DNA from: Rheum nobile
Lineage: Eukaryota > Streptophyta > Magnoliopsida > Caryophyllales > Polygonaceae
Assembly (NCBI GenBank): GCA_027886185.1
Contig: WOAB01000188.1
Location: 1-64,000 of the forward strand
Reading direction: 5' to 3'
DNA: 64,000 nucleotides
This document shows, piece after piece, positions 11,751 through 22,385 of this stretch; position 1 is the stretch's first letter, and each line of letters begins with the position of its first letter. The translations under genes were made by a program, and so were the position numbers. The notes under the pieces are model-generated. The model had not been told where the DNA came from and made no database searches. It was given only the letters and a program-made list of their open reading frames with translations.

Positions 11751-11771
11751 AAAGAAAAATTAAAAATTTGC

Positions 11772-11790
11772 CTCCCCGGCAACGGCGCCA
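11772..11790 (-). promoter_or_regulatory. A1 primer-binding site (tRNA-Asp)
   Basis: The minus strand reads TGGCGCCGTTGCCGGGGAG, complementary to the 3' end of plant tRNA-Asp. It lies four bases from the 5' LTR and fixes element orientation. Confidence 0.92.
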
Positions 11791-11794
11791 AATT

Positions 11795-13080
11795 TGACGA
11801 GGCTAAAGTCGTTATGCCTATCAAAGTAATCCTCAAAAACCTAACTAAGTATAATAGGCAAGCAAGGGTCGAATCCCACAGGGAGGTAGCAATCTTTCTA
11901 AGTGGAAAAGGTTGTATGCCAAAGGTAACTAAAGGGGGGGTTTTCATTTGTCTCATCGTAACAAAGTAAATAAAAGCAAATGATGTAATCAATTGGTGAG
12001 AAGTAACTTAGCCAGACAAATATCCATCATTCAGTTTGATTGGTTGATCATTGATTATCTCTAATTCCTACCTATGAATATTCCTATTCCTTTTCTTAAG
12101 TTATAAACAGGACAAATAGACCCTGAGAATACTAACTATCAAATAACCAGGAAAACCTCCAGATTCAATTCAATGGCAGCAATACGCACAAGAATTTCAA
12201 TAGATACATGCAAGTGCAACAAACAGTCTTACTATGCATGTAATCAATTCTCTCTACAATAAACCAGTACAAACAGTTCTTAGAATATCGCAGTTGCTAC
12301 TCTGAATTAGGTATTTCAAACAAAAATAACCAAACCCTAGCAATAAATAATTACTAATATCAACTCGATGATCAGGCCAGTCAAATCAACAAGAATCAAT
12401 GGGATTAAGCACAAGAGAATCAATACATTCAAAGGAAAATAAATAGAATTATAATCTCACAACAAAATACAAACGAAGGCTTCAATCGTCGGACTAAGCA
12501 ATAGTTGCTTAGTTTTTCATAGTCTTCAAAGCATAAAAACTCTAAGGAAAAAACTACACGATAATGAATAATGAAAAGGCTGCTAATGAAAAGAAATATA
12601 TAACCTAGCAAAACCTAGTTTCCATAACATAGGAAACAATATCCTAAAAGGAAATAAAATAAACTAACGGAAATATAAGAAATAAAATAAAATAAAACGA
12701 AGTTCGGAAGAAGCAAAATCCCGCTTCCGCGTCTATGAACAATATCTGCGGCCTCGGCTTATATTCCACGACCGCGGAAATGTTCCTATTGTCTTCGCTG
12801 TTTTCGTGTGTTCCACGACCGCGGCATGGCCTTCCGCGCCCGCGGAAATCTTTCTGCATCAATCTTCAGCTTCTCACGGCTCTTTCTTCTTCTGCTTGCG
12901 GTCTTCTCGTGGTGGCTTCTTCTTCAACTCCTTAAGTCTTCATTTAGGCACTCAAAGCCACCAAATCAACATTTCTTCTCCACAACTCCATTCTCCTAAC
13001 TTATGCTCTAAATCCATACAAATGGCACCCAAAACTCCGGTAACAACTCCTAGATAATCACTACAAAGTATAGCTGATCA
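11795..13080 (-). repeat. A1 5' LTR
   Basis: 1286 bp, TGACGAGG to GCTGATCA. The GC-rich palindromes at 12748-12847 line up with those of the left LTR, two of them worn by substitutions. Confidence 0.93.
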
Positions 13081-13085
13081 CATGT

Positions 13086-13860
13086 ACCCTAGGAATTTCC
13101 CTGAGGATACTCCAAAAGAGCTCTTGGTGGGGTTTAGCTTCATGTTGTATTTTTTCAGTACTTCGAATGCTTCTTTTAGATGTCCAATGTGATCTTGGGC
13201 CACTTTGGATTTCACTAGCATGTTGTCTATGTATACTTCCCTGCATTTTTTAGTCCAAAAGGCATAACTTTGTAGCAATATGTACCCTGACTGGTTATGC
13301 AAGTTGTTTTTACTTGGTCGTCTGGGTCCATCAAGATTTGGTTGTACCCACTGAACGCATCCATGAATGTGAGCATTTCGTGGCCCGCGGTTGCGTCAAC
13401 CATTACGTCGATGTGTGGCGGGGGAAAGGAGTCTTTGGGACAGGCTTTATTTAGATATGTGAAGTCGATGGAGACTCTCCATTTGCCATTTTTCTTTTTC
13501 ACCACAACGACGTTTGCCAGCCACTCGGGGTATTTTACTTCTCTGATTTTACATGTTTCTAGCAAAATTTTTGACTTCGTCGTCCACGATCTTGTTTTGC
13601 TCTGGTGCAAATTTCCTTTTTTTCTGTTTGACCGGTGGATAAGTCGGATCTACATTCAACTTATGAGTGATAACGTCGGGTGAAATTCCCACCATATCCT
13701 CATGTGACCAAGCAAAGCAATCAACGTTAGATCGTAAGAATTCTATTAGACTAGCTCTGGCCGGGTCGTCTAAATCTAACTCGACCCTTACCATTTGTTT
13801 TGGCTTGGAGGGGTCTAACACAATTTCGTCCAACTGTTCATTTCTGGTTCGACATATCAT
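13086..13860 (-). pseudogene. T1 reverse transcriptase, N-terminal part
   Basis: Three overlapping readings (13860-13549, 13610-13227, 13302-13086) cover the RT palm. Motifs are KKKNGKWRVSIDFTYLNKACP, then FMDAFSGYNQILM with the first catalytic Asp, then CYKVMPFGLKNAG. A Tyr-x-Asp-Asp block should follow; here the corresponding region (VYIDNMLVKS) reads YIDN instead. Frameshifts join the readings. The domain continues at 6570 after the nested element A1. Confidence 0.88.
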
Positions 13861-14098
13861 TTAGTCCCCTCGCCACTCTATAATTGCTACGCCGACTGTC
13901 GCTCGACTGCCTCTTTCATTGATGTGACGTAGCATTCCTTGGCAGCCTGCTGGTCACCTTTTATTTCCTGTATGCCCAATTGGTCAGGAATTTTATGGTT
14001 TGATGGTACGTGGATGGTACATCTTTCATTGCGAGTATCCAGGGTCTGCCAACGATTACGTTATATGGAGACGGGCAGTCGAGTATCAAGAACTTTAC

Positions 14099-14545
14099 CT
14101 ATTGGCTAACTCCGTCGGCATAAGTTGTTAACACTATTTTGCCTAGGGTGTGTTTGACTTCTCCACTGAACCCGACCAATGGAGTTGACTTTCGGGTCAA
14201 ATCGTCCTCGCTTAGACCCATACCCTTTAAGGGGTCTAGTGTCAACAAGTTCGTGGAGCTACCTATGTTTATTAGTACTCGGTGTATAAGACAGTCCCCA
14301 ATTGACAAAGAGAATACTAGACCGTCGTGGTGGTCGCCTAATTCTTCGGCTTCAGAATTGTCAAAGGTGATGGCAGGCGTGTCTGCTGCTTGTGGTCGTC
14401 GTATCTCCGATCGGATCGGTCTGTTGCCTTTGCTCTCTTTGGCATATCTTTTGGCAGCCGAGTATGTACTTCCACACACGTCCGACCCTCCTGAGATGGT
14501 GTTAAGAATTTTAGTGTGTACTGGAGATGAAGGTTTATCGGTCAT
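14099..14545 (-). pseudogene. T1 aspartic protease
   Basis: A 148-residue reading with a retropepsin core. The active site reads LINIGSSTNLLT where D-(T/S)-G is expected, so the catalytic Asp is replaced by Asn. Upstream is an FDNSEAEELGDHHDGLVFSL block typical of Tat proteases. It lies between gag (14836-15960) and RT (13860) as expected. Probably inactive. Confidence 0.82.
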
Positions 14546-14835
14546 TACCTAGTCCCTTCGATCTAGCGTCGCTTTTGATTTGTCGGAGATGATGTCGCGC
14601 ATGAGTCTTTGTGCGAGGAGCCTTGCGACTTCCTTGCGCATGCACTCGTCTATGGTATGACCATGATCTCCGTGGAACTTGCACCATCGGTCATATCTTT
14701 CTTGGAATCGGGTTTGTCGCTCCTCCGAGGCTATCTTACGTCTTTCCCATACCTATCGAAACTTTTCACGAGTTCCGACACGGAAATGTTAAAGTTGTAG
14801 GAATGGACCTTCGAGGGTAGAGCTGGGTTGTTCTT

Positions 14836-15960
14836 CTAGTCTTGATTCCTGTCATAAGAGTTACTTATCTGACTTAGATCACTCCGTCTCTTGGGGTACG
14901 GTTGGTGTCGTCTGTCGAGTCGATTATCCAAAGATGACCTTCGGTCGACTCGATCAGGACTTTTGTCCGCTTTTATGGGCTCTTCGTCTTCTTCTAACCT
15001 GACCTGGGCCATGGTTTTGGCCTGCACGTCTTCGAAGCTTCGGCATGGGTATTTGGTCAGTTCACGGTAGAGTTCACTAACTCTTACCAATCCCCGACGA
15101 AAGGCTTCGATTGACATTGGGATGTCGCAATGTGGGATCGCGACCTTCTCTTTGTTGTACCTGTTAAGATAGTCTCTTAAGGGTTCATCGTACCTTTGCA
15201 CGATCTTATATAGGTCGCTTGATTGCTTTTCTAGTCTCCGACTATTGGCAAACTGGATTTTGAATGAATTGACCAGATCGACAAACGAAGCGATCGAACC
15301 CTGCGACAGATGCATGGACCAAGTTAGTGCGGGTCCCGCGAGGGTCGTGCCAACGCTTTTGCACATGACCGCCTCACGATTCCCTCTTGGAATAGAGATA
15401 TGATCGTCAGGGTCCCTGGTCCCATCATAGTTGGGCATGTTGGGGATGTGGAACTTCTTTGGGATCTCGACGCATGCGATTGCTTCCGCGAAGGGTGAGA
15501 CTTTGTATCCATCGATCGCCTCTTTTTCGATTGCCAACGGGACTCTTGGAATTCGAGCGATGCGGTCGTCTAAAGCCTTCATATGCTCATTGATGGCTTG
15601 TTGTATGAAGGTCTGGAGATCCATTTGTATGGCAACCTGTAGAGGGGCTATTCGAGTCTTTGTGGGCTCGGTCGCATAAAATGGAGCGTTAGTCATGAAA
15701 GCACTAACTTGGGGAGTTTGAAGCGTACTGATGGGTTGAGCGACGCTTTGAGTGATTGGTGCTATGGGCGTCGAGACTACTCCTTCCATGTTGAGATGTG
15801 TTTGGAGGCCCTTGGTGTTGACCACGCACCTTGATCCCCCTGGGGCCGATGCGGCTGAATTCACCCGTGATTTCAAAAGTTTATTTTCACGAATTAGTCG
15901 CGTAATTTCTGCTTCAGATTGAGTGCTCAGGGTTTTGGTTCTTAGGCGTTGCTGAGCCAA
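14836..15960 (-). CDS. T1 Gag (374 aa, open)
   Basis: The longest open gag reading in T1. The N-terminus carries a short coiled coil (LIRENKLLKSRV). A hydrophilic linker leads to the retrotransposon gag domain at about residues 155-320 (IPKKFHIPNMPNYDGTRDPD, then LRDYLNRYNKEK). The C-terminus is basic and serine-rich. It lacks a visible CCHC knuckle; in this lineage the knuckle lies further on, and the frame breaks after 14836. It would form virus-like particles that package element RNA. A shorter relative lies at 46210-47078 in T2. Start chosen at the first ATG after the primer-site leader. Confidence 0.82.
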   Translation of the reverse strand: MAQQRLRTKTLSTQSEAEITRLIRENKLLKSRVNSAASAPGGSRCVVNTKGLQTHLNMEGVVSTPIAPITQSVAQPISTLQTPQVSAFMTNAPFYATEPTKTRIAPLQVAIQMDLQTFIQQAINEHMKALDDRIARIPRVPLAIEKEAIDGYKVSPFAEAIACVEIPKKFHIPNMPNYDGTRDPDDHISIPRGNREAVMCKSVGTTLAGPALTWSMHLSQGSIASFVDLVNSFKIQFANSRRLEKQSSDLYKIVQRYDEPLRDYLNRYNKEKVAIPHCDIPMSIEAFRRGLVRVSELYRELTKYPCRSFEDVQAKTMAQVRLEEDEEPIKADKSPDRVDRRSSLDNRLDRRHQPYPKRRSDLSQISNSYDRNQD

Positions 15961-16183
15961 TTCCTCTTATGGATGCTCATGTTTTTTGCCAATTCTTGGA
16001 TTTGATTGTCCAAGACAAGCAGGTTGACGACATCCTTGATTTGAGCGGTGGTGCGCGTCTCGGTTTGATTCCCGAGCTGAGCTTTGGCTTGGACCTGGTC
16101 TTCGGCGATGATCACGAGATTCCCAAAACCGGCCATGATTGGATGTGGACTGGATTGTTGATTCGATCGTTGATTGGCTAGAT

Positions 16184-16201
16184 GCCCCACGGTGGGTGCC
16201 A
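16184..16201 (-). promoter_or_regulatory. T1 primer-binding site
   Basis: The minus strand reads TGGCACCCACCGTGGGGC three bases from the 5' LTR, at the place of the primer site. T2 has the same site with two changes (47351-47368). I cannot name the matching tRNA with confidence. Confidence 0.7.
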
Positions 16202-16204
16202 AAT

Positions 16205-16704
16205 TGTTTTGGGGTGAAAAGATCAAAATGACCTATGACAACAATAAGATTGATAATATCTAGAAAATCCAAATCAACTAGCAATTAGACGAATAAAATA
16301 GAACGAACGTAAAAATGAGCTTATCTCCTTTCAATGGAAGACTAATCGAATCAAGAAATCCAGTCGTTGATCACTTCAATGTTTGAACCAGAGGTAGAAC
16401 CAATGAACAATTCTTAGCGGTGAACAAAATAATGGTAGAATGCTTCTTGTATATTGAGTAAAACTGATGATGATGTGTGTTACATATGGATTTTTTCATA
16501 TTTATACTACGTTTACATATCTGAATCGGTTAAAACCATCTCCGAGATCTCCGAGGGCCGTCGCAACACATACTGGTAACCTCCAAGATTCCTTTAATGT
16601 CCTCAATTTCTCCTTCCGGTCACTTCTGTCTCACCCTCTTCAAATGGCATTCTTTACTTGTCTAGTGGGTTGGTCCAGTGGGTTGAATAAAACGAGGCCC
16701 AACA
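16205..16704 (-). repeat. T1 5' LTR
   Basis: 500-bp LTR. On the plus strand it runs from TGTTTTGGGG to GGCCCAACA. Its inner half matches 1-224. Confidence 0.92.
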
Positions 16705-16782
16705 CTGATGCGCTTTCTCGGAGGTATGTTCTCCTCTCTCATATAGATGTTAAAATTTTGGGTTTTTCTCTCATTAAGTCTT
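16705..16782 (+). pseudogene. Z: chromovirus RNase H/integrase junction fragment
   Basis: The plus-strand reading DALSRRYVLLSHIDVKILGF is the conserved link between RNase H and integrase in chromoviruses. It is cut on the left by T1 and on the right by element C, and resumes at 24141. The upstream part of Z lies outside the window. Confidence 0.85.
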
Positions 16783-17576
16783 TGATAAGGATCGACTTGG
16801 GGATGTGCTCGGTGCAAGGAAAGGCCAGCAAAACTTCAAGGGATCAAGCTCCGGTGAGGGTGCTTGAAGGGCAAGATGAGCGGCGATCTTGGGGCTATTG
16901 TGGAGGGTTGTTGATGGAGTGGCAGGTGGCGTGATGTGATGATGAAGGGAGAAGGGATAGGTGATCTTCAAGGCTGGATATGACACACCAACCAAGTAAG
17001 AACAAGAAAACAACTATGGATACTACTCACCAAGGTTGATTTCTAGGTTTGAGATCGATGTGACTCACGATCTATTGAGCTTCAAAATACTCTGAATGAG
17101 AGTGTTTTCTTGATAGAAAATAGAGTTTTCAAAGCTACCTAAAACTAAGTACAAGTGCGGCTTAAATACCCCTTGCAAACAACAAGGGCCAACGCACCAA
17201 CAAGCAACATAAATGTGATGTTTGGCCTTAACACAAGGCTGGAGTTTCACGTAGAAACTAGCAAATGAAGAGTCTTAAAAATGCTAAAAGAAACGCCTAT
17301 GAAAGCTTCATAAGGCGCCGGCTTCATTCCTTGACATGCATGACACTCGGCGGCGCCTTGACGACTAGGATAGTGGCGTGCTCGTCCAATTGGATCCGGG
17401 GCGTGCCTAGTGTGGCTAGGCCTTACATGAGCTTTTTTTGGAGCTCCTTAGCCTTGGCTCGAGTGAGCCTCCTTGGTTGAGCAGCTGGCTCCTTAAGGTC
17501 CTCTTCACTTGAAGCACTAGCAAGTCTTGGTGAACGTCGAGGTGTTTGGGCTTCAAGATGGGATGGAATCACATCA
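16783..17576 (-). repeat. C 3' LTR
   Basis: 794 bp. The last part of the pol frame (to 17423) lies within it. The minus-strand polypurine tract GAAGGGGGGGAGGA (17577-17590) abuts it. Confidence 0.93.
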
Positions 17577-18355
17577 TCCTCCCCCCCTTCAAAGAGATTC
17601 GACCTCAAATCTACACCTTTTTGCTCCTCATCTTCGTCCACCGAGTATGGAGCTAGCTCCGCCACATTGAAGACATCATGAACACCATAGGAAGGGGGCA
17701 GCTCCAACCTATAAGCGTTGTTGTTGATACGCTCCAAAACTTGAAATGGACCATCTCCCCGGGGCTTGAGTTTAGAGTTCCTTAGTGTAGGGAACCTCTC
17801 CTTCCTTAGATGCACCCATACAAGGTCCCCTAGTTCCAAGATCAGCTCCTTCCTCTTCTTGTTGGCCTGCTTGGCGTATTGCTCCGTCCGCCTCTCAAGT
17901 TGGGCCCTTGTGTCCTCATGGAGTTGTTTGATCTTGATAGCTTGGTCGACACCTTCTTTACTCTCATGGCCCGTGATGGCATAGGGCACCAAGTCTAGTG
18001 GAATAGTCGGATTCCTCCCATACACCACTTTAAATGGCGTCTTCCGTGTGGCCGAATGGATAGACCTATTGTAGGCAAACTCAATGAATGGCAAGCAATC
18101 TTCCCACCTGCGCAAGTTAGTCTTAAGCAATGATCTAAGCAAGGCTCCAAGAGTCTGATTTACTACCTCGGTTTGCCCATCGGTTTGGGGATGACATGTG
18201 GTAGAGAAGAGCAACTTGGTACCTAGCTTTGCCCATAAGGACTTCCAAAAATAGCTCAAGAACTTGACATTCACGGTCAGAAACAATAGTATGAGGAATG
18301 CCATGTAATCTAACAATATGCTCAAAGAATAGATTAGCCACATTAGGTGCATCAT
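17423..18355 (-). pseudogene. C integrase, second half of core and C-terminus
   Basis: A 310-residue reading. It has the end of the integrase core (CHPQTDGQTEVVNQTLG with the catalytic Glu region, then WEDCLPFIEFAYNRS), the GPFQVLERINNNAYRLELP barrel-like domain, FNVAELAPY, and a basic tail ending RRLTRAKAKELQKK. The last ~50 residues are coded by the 3' LTR. In CRM elements such a tail targets integration to certain chromatin, but I see no diagnostic motif that proves this here. It is separated from the first half by a frameshift near 18275. Confidence 0.87.
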
Positions 18356-18905
18356 CAGTTTTGTGACAAGCTATAAAATGAGCCATTTTGCTAAACCTAT
18401 CCACAACCACAAAGATTGAATCCCTTCCTCTCTTAGTCCTAGGGAGACCAAGCACAAAGTCTATAGATATGTCTTCCCAAGGCCTATGAGGAATTGGCAA
18501 TGGTGTGTAAAGCCCATGTGGGTTCAACTTAGACTTTGCTTGCTTACAAGTCACGCATGATGCACAAAATTTCTCAACATCTCTATGCATGCGTGGCCAG
18601 TAGAAGTGTTCCTTGAGGGCATGTAAGGTCTTAGTCACACCAAAGTGTCCCATGAGACCCCCACCATGCGCCTCTTGGACAAGCAACTTTCGGCTAGATC
18701 CACTTGGAATACACAATCTAGACCCCTTAAATAGATACCCCTCATGCAAGTAATATTGTTCCTTACTTCCCAAAGATTGGCATGCTTTATACAATTCTTG
18801 AAAATCAGCATCATTAGCATACAAATCCTTCATGAAAGCAAATCCTAGCATGCGAGCATCTAGAGTGGAAAAGAGAGCATACCTCTTGGACAAAGCATCA
18901 GCCAT
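18135..18905 (-). pseudogene. C integrase, zinc-binding domain and first half of core
   Basis: It has an HHCC-like region (GHFGVTKTLHALKEHFYWP, then CASCVTCKQAKS), followed by the core with DISIDFVLGLPRTKRGRDSIFVVVD carrying the first catalytic Asp and IPHTIVSDRE around the second. The frame shifts just after the second Asp. The reading begins at the ADALSKR link after RNase H; a TAA separates the two. Confidence 0.87.
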
Positions 18906-18911
18906 AACATT

Positions 18912-19487
18912 TTATTTCCCCTTCTTGTGCTTGATCACATATGGGAAAGGTTCAATGGACTCCACCCACTTGGCATGATGCTTGTTGAGCTTACTTTGAC
19001 CCTTAAGGAACTTGAGAGCTTCATGGTCTAAATGGATGACAAATTCCCTTGGAAGTAGGTAATGTTGCCAAGTCTTGAGAACTCTCACAAGGGCTAGTAG
19101 CTCTTTGTCATAGGTTGGGTAATTCAATTCAGCTCCACTTAGCTTTTCACTAAAGTATGCAATGGGGCGTCCCTCTTGCATAAGCACTCCTCCAAGCCCA
19201 ATACCTGAGGCATCACATTCAATCTCAAAAGTTTTGGAAGAGTCAGGTAGAGATAGCAATGGTGCATGTGTTAGCTTGTGCTTAAGAGTAGTAAAAGCTT
19301 CCTCTTGTCTTGCACCCCATAAAAAGGATACATTCCTCTTGGTGAGCTCGGTTAGAGGCGAAGCTATGGTGCTGAAATCTTTGACAAAGCGGCGGTAGAA
19401 CCCAGCTAAGCCTAGGAAGCTACGCACTTGTGTCATTGTGGTTGGTGTTGGCCACTCCTTGATTGCCTTAACCTTCTCCTCGTCCAC
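18912..19487 (-). pseudogene. C RT thumb and RNase H
   Basis: 191 residues. RT connection (FLGLAGFYRRFVKDFSTIA), then RNase H with FEIECDASGIGLGGVL (first catalytic Asp), YPTYDKELLALVRVLKTW (Glu) and LHEALKFL-type blocks ending HHAKWVES. It would degrade the RNA strand during cDNA synthesis. It is cut from neighbours by stops on both sides. Confidence 0.88.
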
Positions 19488-19502
19488 CTTGAGTCCATCC
19501 TT

Positions 19503-19817
19503 TCACACCCCAAACCCAAGAAAAACCACATGTTCCGAACAAAAATGGCATTTCTTAAAGTTAGCATACAATTTTTCTTTTCTCAAAACCTCAAGGACTT
19601 GTTGAAGGTGTTTAGCATGCTCTTCCAAACTGTGGCTATACACTAGAATGTCATCAAAATACACAACCACAAATCTGCCTAAAAAGGCTCTTAGAACATG
19701 ATTCATCAACCTCATGAAAGTGCTTAGAGCATTAGTTAAACCAAATGGCATAACTAACCACTCATATAAGCCATAGGTGGTTTTGAAAGCAGATTTCCAT
19801 TCATCACCTTCTTTCAT
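19503..19817 (-). pseudogene. C RT palm, catalytic part
   Basis: 104 residues with MPFGLTNALSTFMRLMN and the catalytic block VVVYFDDILVYS, that is Phe-Asp-Asp in the place of Tyr-x-Asp-Asp. It overlaps the preceding gag-pol reading in another frame, so one frameshift lies near 19815. Confidence 0.88.
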
Positions 19818-21274
19818 GCGGATTTGATGATATCCACTTTGGAGAACACACTTGAACCATGGAGTTCATCAAGCATGTCATCAAGTCTAGGTATAGGATG
19901 CCTATACTTGATGGTTATGTTATTGATGGCTCTACAATCCATGCACATTCTCCATGTACCATCCTTCTTTGGTACTAAAGTAACAGGGATTGAGCAAGGA
20001 CTTAGACTTTCTTGTACGTACCCTTTATCTAGCAAGTCTTGAAATTGCTTCTGAAGTTCTTTAGTCTCGGCAAGGTTGGCTCTATAGGCAGCCTTGTTAG
20101 GAAGTGATGCACCCAGCACAAAATCTATTTGATGCTCTATGCCCCTTATGGGAGGCAATCCAGTCGGCACTTCATCTTGAAATAAGTCCTCGTAATCCTG
20201 CAAAAGAGAGGCAATAAGAGGTGGCAAACAAGTTAGTTCTTCCTTGGAAATCAAGACTTCTTTGCTAATAACTAGAAAGCAAACTTGACTTCCCTTGAGG
20301 GCATACAAGACCTCCTTGGGCTTGGCTAACAAAATGTGATTAGAGGCCGCTTTGTTGCCTCCTATAGCCATCTTGCCTCGGCTCTTTTCCTCTTGCTCAC
20401 ATTGGACCGTTCTTTGTTCCCTAGCAATATGGTCATCCATTATCTCATGTGGTGCTAATGGGTGCAAAGTGATCCTTTTTCCTTTCAAGTGGAAGGAGTA
20501 CTCATTAGTAACCCCTTGGTGTATAACACCCCTATCAAACTTCCAAGGCCTCCCTAGAAGAATGCGGCATGCAGTCATGGGCAAAACATCAAACATGACT
20601 TCATCTTGATATCCTCCTATAGAGAAGCTCACCTTAGCTTGTTCACTAACCTTTAATGGAGTGTTAGAATTCAACCAACAAAGAGTATAAGGCTGAAAGT
20701 GAGGAGTAGTAGAGAGAGCAAAACTTGTCACTACCTCTTGATCTATGATGTTGCAACATGAGCCTCCATCGACAATGAGGTTACAAAGTGTACCTTGGAT
20801 TCGGCACCTTGTATGGAAGATGGTCTCTCTTTGGTTGGGAGTTGAGGGTGATTCATTGGCCATTGGAGATCTTTTCACCACAAAGCACTCTCCTTGAGTT
20901 TCGGCCATCACTTGCAATTCTTCCTCCTCCACTTCCTCTTGGTTCTCCTCATCAGATTCATACTCACCTATTGTGTTGAGAAGGACTTGGCGACGTGTAG
21001 GGCAATCCTTGGTCATGTGTCCTCGGCCTAGACACTTGAAACACTTTATATCCCTAGCCGGGGTCGCACCTTCTCTTCTCAGATTTGTAGGTGGTTGATA
21101 GGCTTCTTTCCTTGGCTGTACTTGAGGAGAGTCTCGCCTAGGCTCTTGGCGTCGGGGAGGGTAATTGGATGAGCTAGGGCTAGAGCTTTGCCACGGCATT
21201 GAGCTAGGAAATTGGCTCTTCCTTTGGGGAAAGTTCTTATACACATGGTTAGTGTAATGGAGAACTTCTTCCAT
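19814..21274 (-). pseudogene. C gag C-terminus, protease and RT N-terminus
   Basis: 486 residues in one frame. A CCHC knuckle CFKCLGRGHMTKDCP at about residues 78-92 binds element RNA. A retropepsin with active site IVDGGSCCNIID follows at about 168, with a D-G-G variant of the usual D-S/T-G. The RT fingers (VTLVPKKDGTWRMCMDCRAI, about 425) and the first catalytic Asp region (FSKVDI) close it. It is preceded by a TAG that separates it from the main gag reading, and a frameshift ends it. Confidence 0.88.
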
Positions 21275-21295
21275 GGATGTTCCTCTAACAAAATG

Positions 21296-22385
21296 CTACA
21301 TGTTCACTATAGCTTTAAGGTCAGCATTTAAATTTTCAATGAACTTAGAGATAACATACCCATCCGGGAACCTTAGGCCCGATCTATAGATGAGAGTCTT
21401 GAGCTCTTTGTAGTACTCATCGGGGGTCTTGGTTCCTTGCCTCAATTGCTCCAATCTACCATGGACACGGGCTGAGTAGTCCTCGGGCACAAATCTGATC
21501 CTAAGGGCGGTCTTGAGCTCATCCCAAGTGTCAATAGGAGGGATGCCGGCGTAGGCTCTCTTCTTTGTCCTCCAGCCACCATTGATCAGCAAAACCCTCA
21601 AACTTGATACTAGCAATAGCAATCTTTTGAGCCTCGGAGTATTGGTAGAAATCAAAAACTTGTTCAGTTTTATTTTCCCAATCAATGTAGGCTTTTGGGT
21701 CAGTTGAGCTTCCAAATGGCTGCACCTCCAACTTGACATTAGGCATACGGCCCCTCTCTTGCTCATAATCATAGTGATTCTTTTGTGCTTGATATGGCGC
21801 CGGATGCCCTCGGCCAAATCCTCTTCCTTGCACATTCCGTCTCGGCTGCATGAGTGGCGCTTAGCGTCGGGGTTGGCCATAGATGCCTTAAGGCACATGA
21901 GTGTCTTGCCTCTCCGAGTAGGTGTCCCTCACATCTTGACCTGCGTAGTTAGGCCGCAAAGGAGGAAACATAGTAGGTTGAGTTACATTAGGAGGTGTAT
22001 AGCCAGAACTCATACCTTGCTCAACTCTTGTGGTGGCGACCAAAGGAACTTGTGAAGACACAATTCCTTGTAGAGATGGGAAACACAATTCCCTTGTCAT
22101 AGGGCCAGATTGCTCTCCATCTATGTGAGACGAGTGGAAGGCTTCGTCACCTCCTTGTGCACCACTTCGACGGCTTTCTTGGTTGGAAGACTCAAGTCTA
22201 GCCTCCATGGTCCTCATGAATGCTAGCATCTCATGTTGATGCTCATGCATCCTCTCATCAGTTTCCACCTTGAGACCTTGTATAGCATTGAACAAAGTCT
22301 CTATAGTAATAGGAGGGGCATGGGGTTGGTCAGTGATGGTGATGCCCTTGTCCTTGTTCCTTTCTTGATCCCCCATAGTGTTCAC
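21296..22385 (-). pseudogene. C gag, N-terminal and central part
   Basis: Three overlapping readings: 22385-21888 starts MGDQERNKDKG and has a heptad-like segment with HEHQHEMLAFMRTMEAR; 21851-21531 and 21898-21296 hold the retrotransposon gag domain (IDWENKTEQVFDFY, then DTWDELKTALRIRFVPEDY and the LRQGTKTPDEYYKELKTL block). One frameshift falls near 21570. Start placed at the ATG about 0.96 kb from the 5' LTR. Confidence 0.82.

Larger units (their letters stand above)
6576..13080 (-). mobile_element. A1: pol-deleted Athila-like Ty3/gypsy element nested in T1
   Basis: Complete insertion with LTRs 6576-7883 and 11795-13080, both TGACGAGG...GCTGATCA, and an exact target duplication CATGT (6571-6575 and 13081-13085). 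The primer site for tRNA-Asp and the polypurine tract show minus orientation. The interior (7884-11794) holds gag and a protease, then jumps to a remnant of the end of integrase (motif around 9170) and 3' untranslated DNA: RT, RNase H and the integrase core are missing. It is therefore a non-autonomous derivative. Lineage is inferred from the tRNA-Asp primer and the protease sequence around LDLGASINVLP. It interrupts T1 RT in the middle of a codon run that can be rejoined through the duplication. Confidence 0.93.
1..16704 (-). mobile_element. T1: Ty3/gypsy Tat (Retand-like) LTR retrotransposon, nested and decayed
   Basis: Minus-strand element. From right to left it has 5' LTR (16205-16704), primer site, gag, protease, RT, two RNase H domains, integrase, an antisense coding region and the start of the 3' LTR (1-224), which the window edge cuts. 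Tat assignment rests on three points: an extra archaeal-type RNase H after the normal one, a plus-strand antisense coding region between pol and the 3' LTR, and the RT/integrase sequence type. Later insertions interrupt it at 513-1360, 5086-5531 and 6576-13080. It landed in chromovirus Z, whose reading frame resumes at 16705 (target copy CTGAT). Internal stops and frameshifts make it non-functional. Confidence 0.88.
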
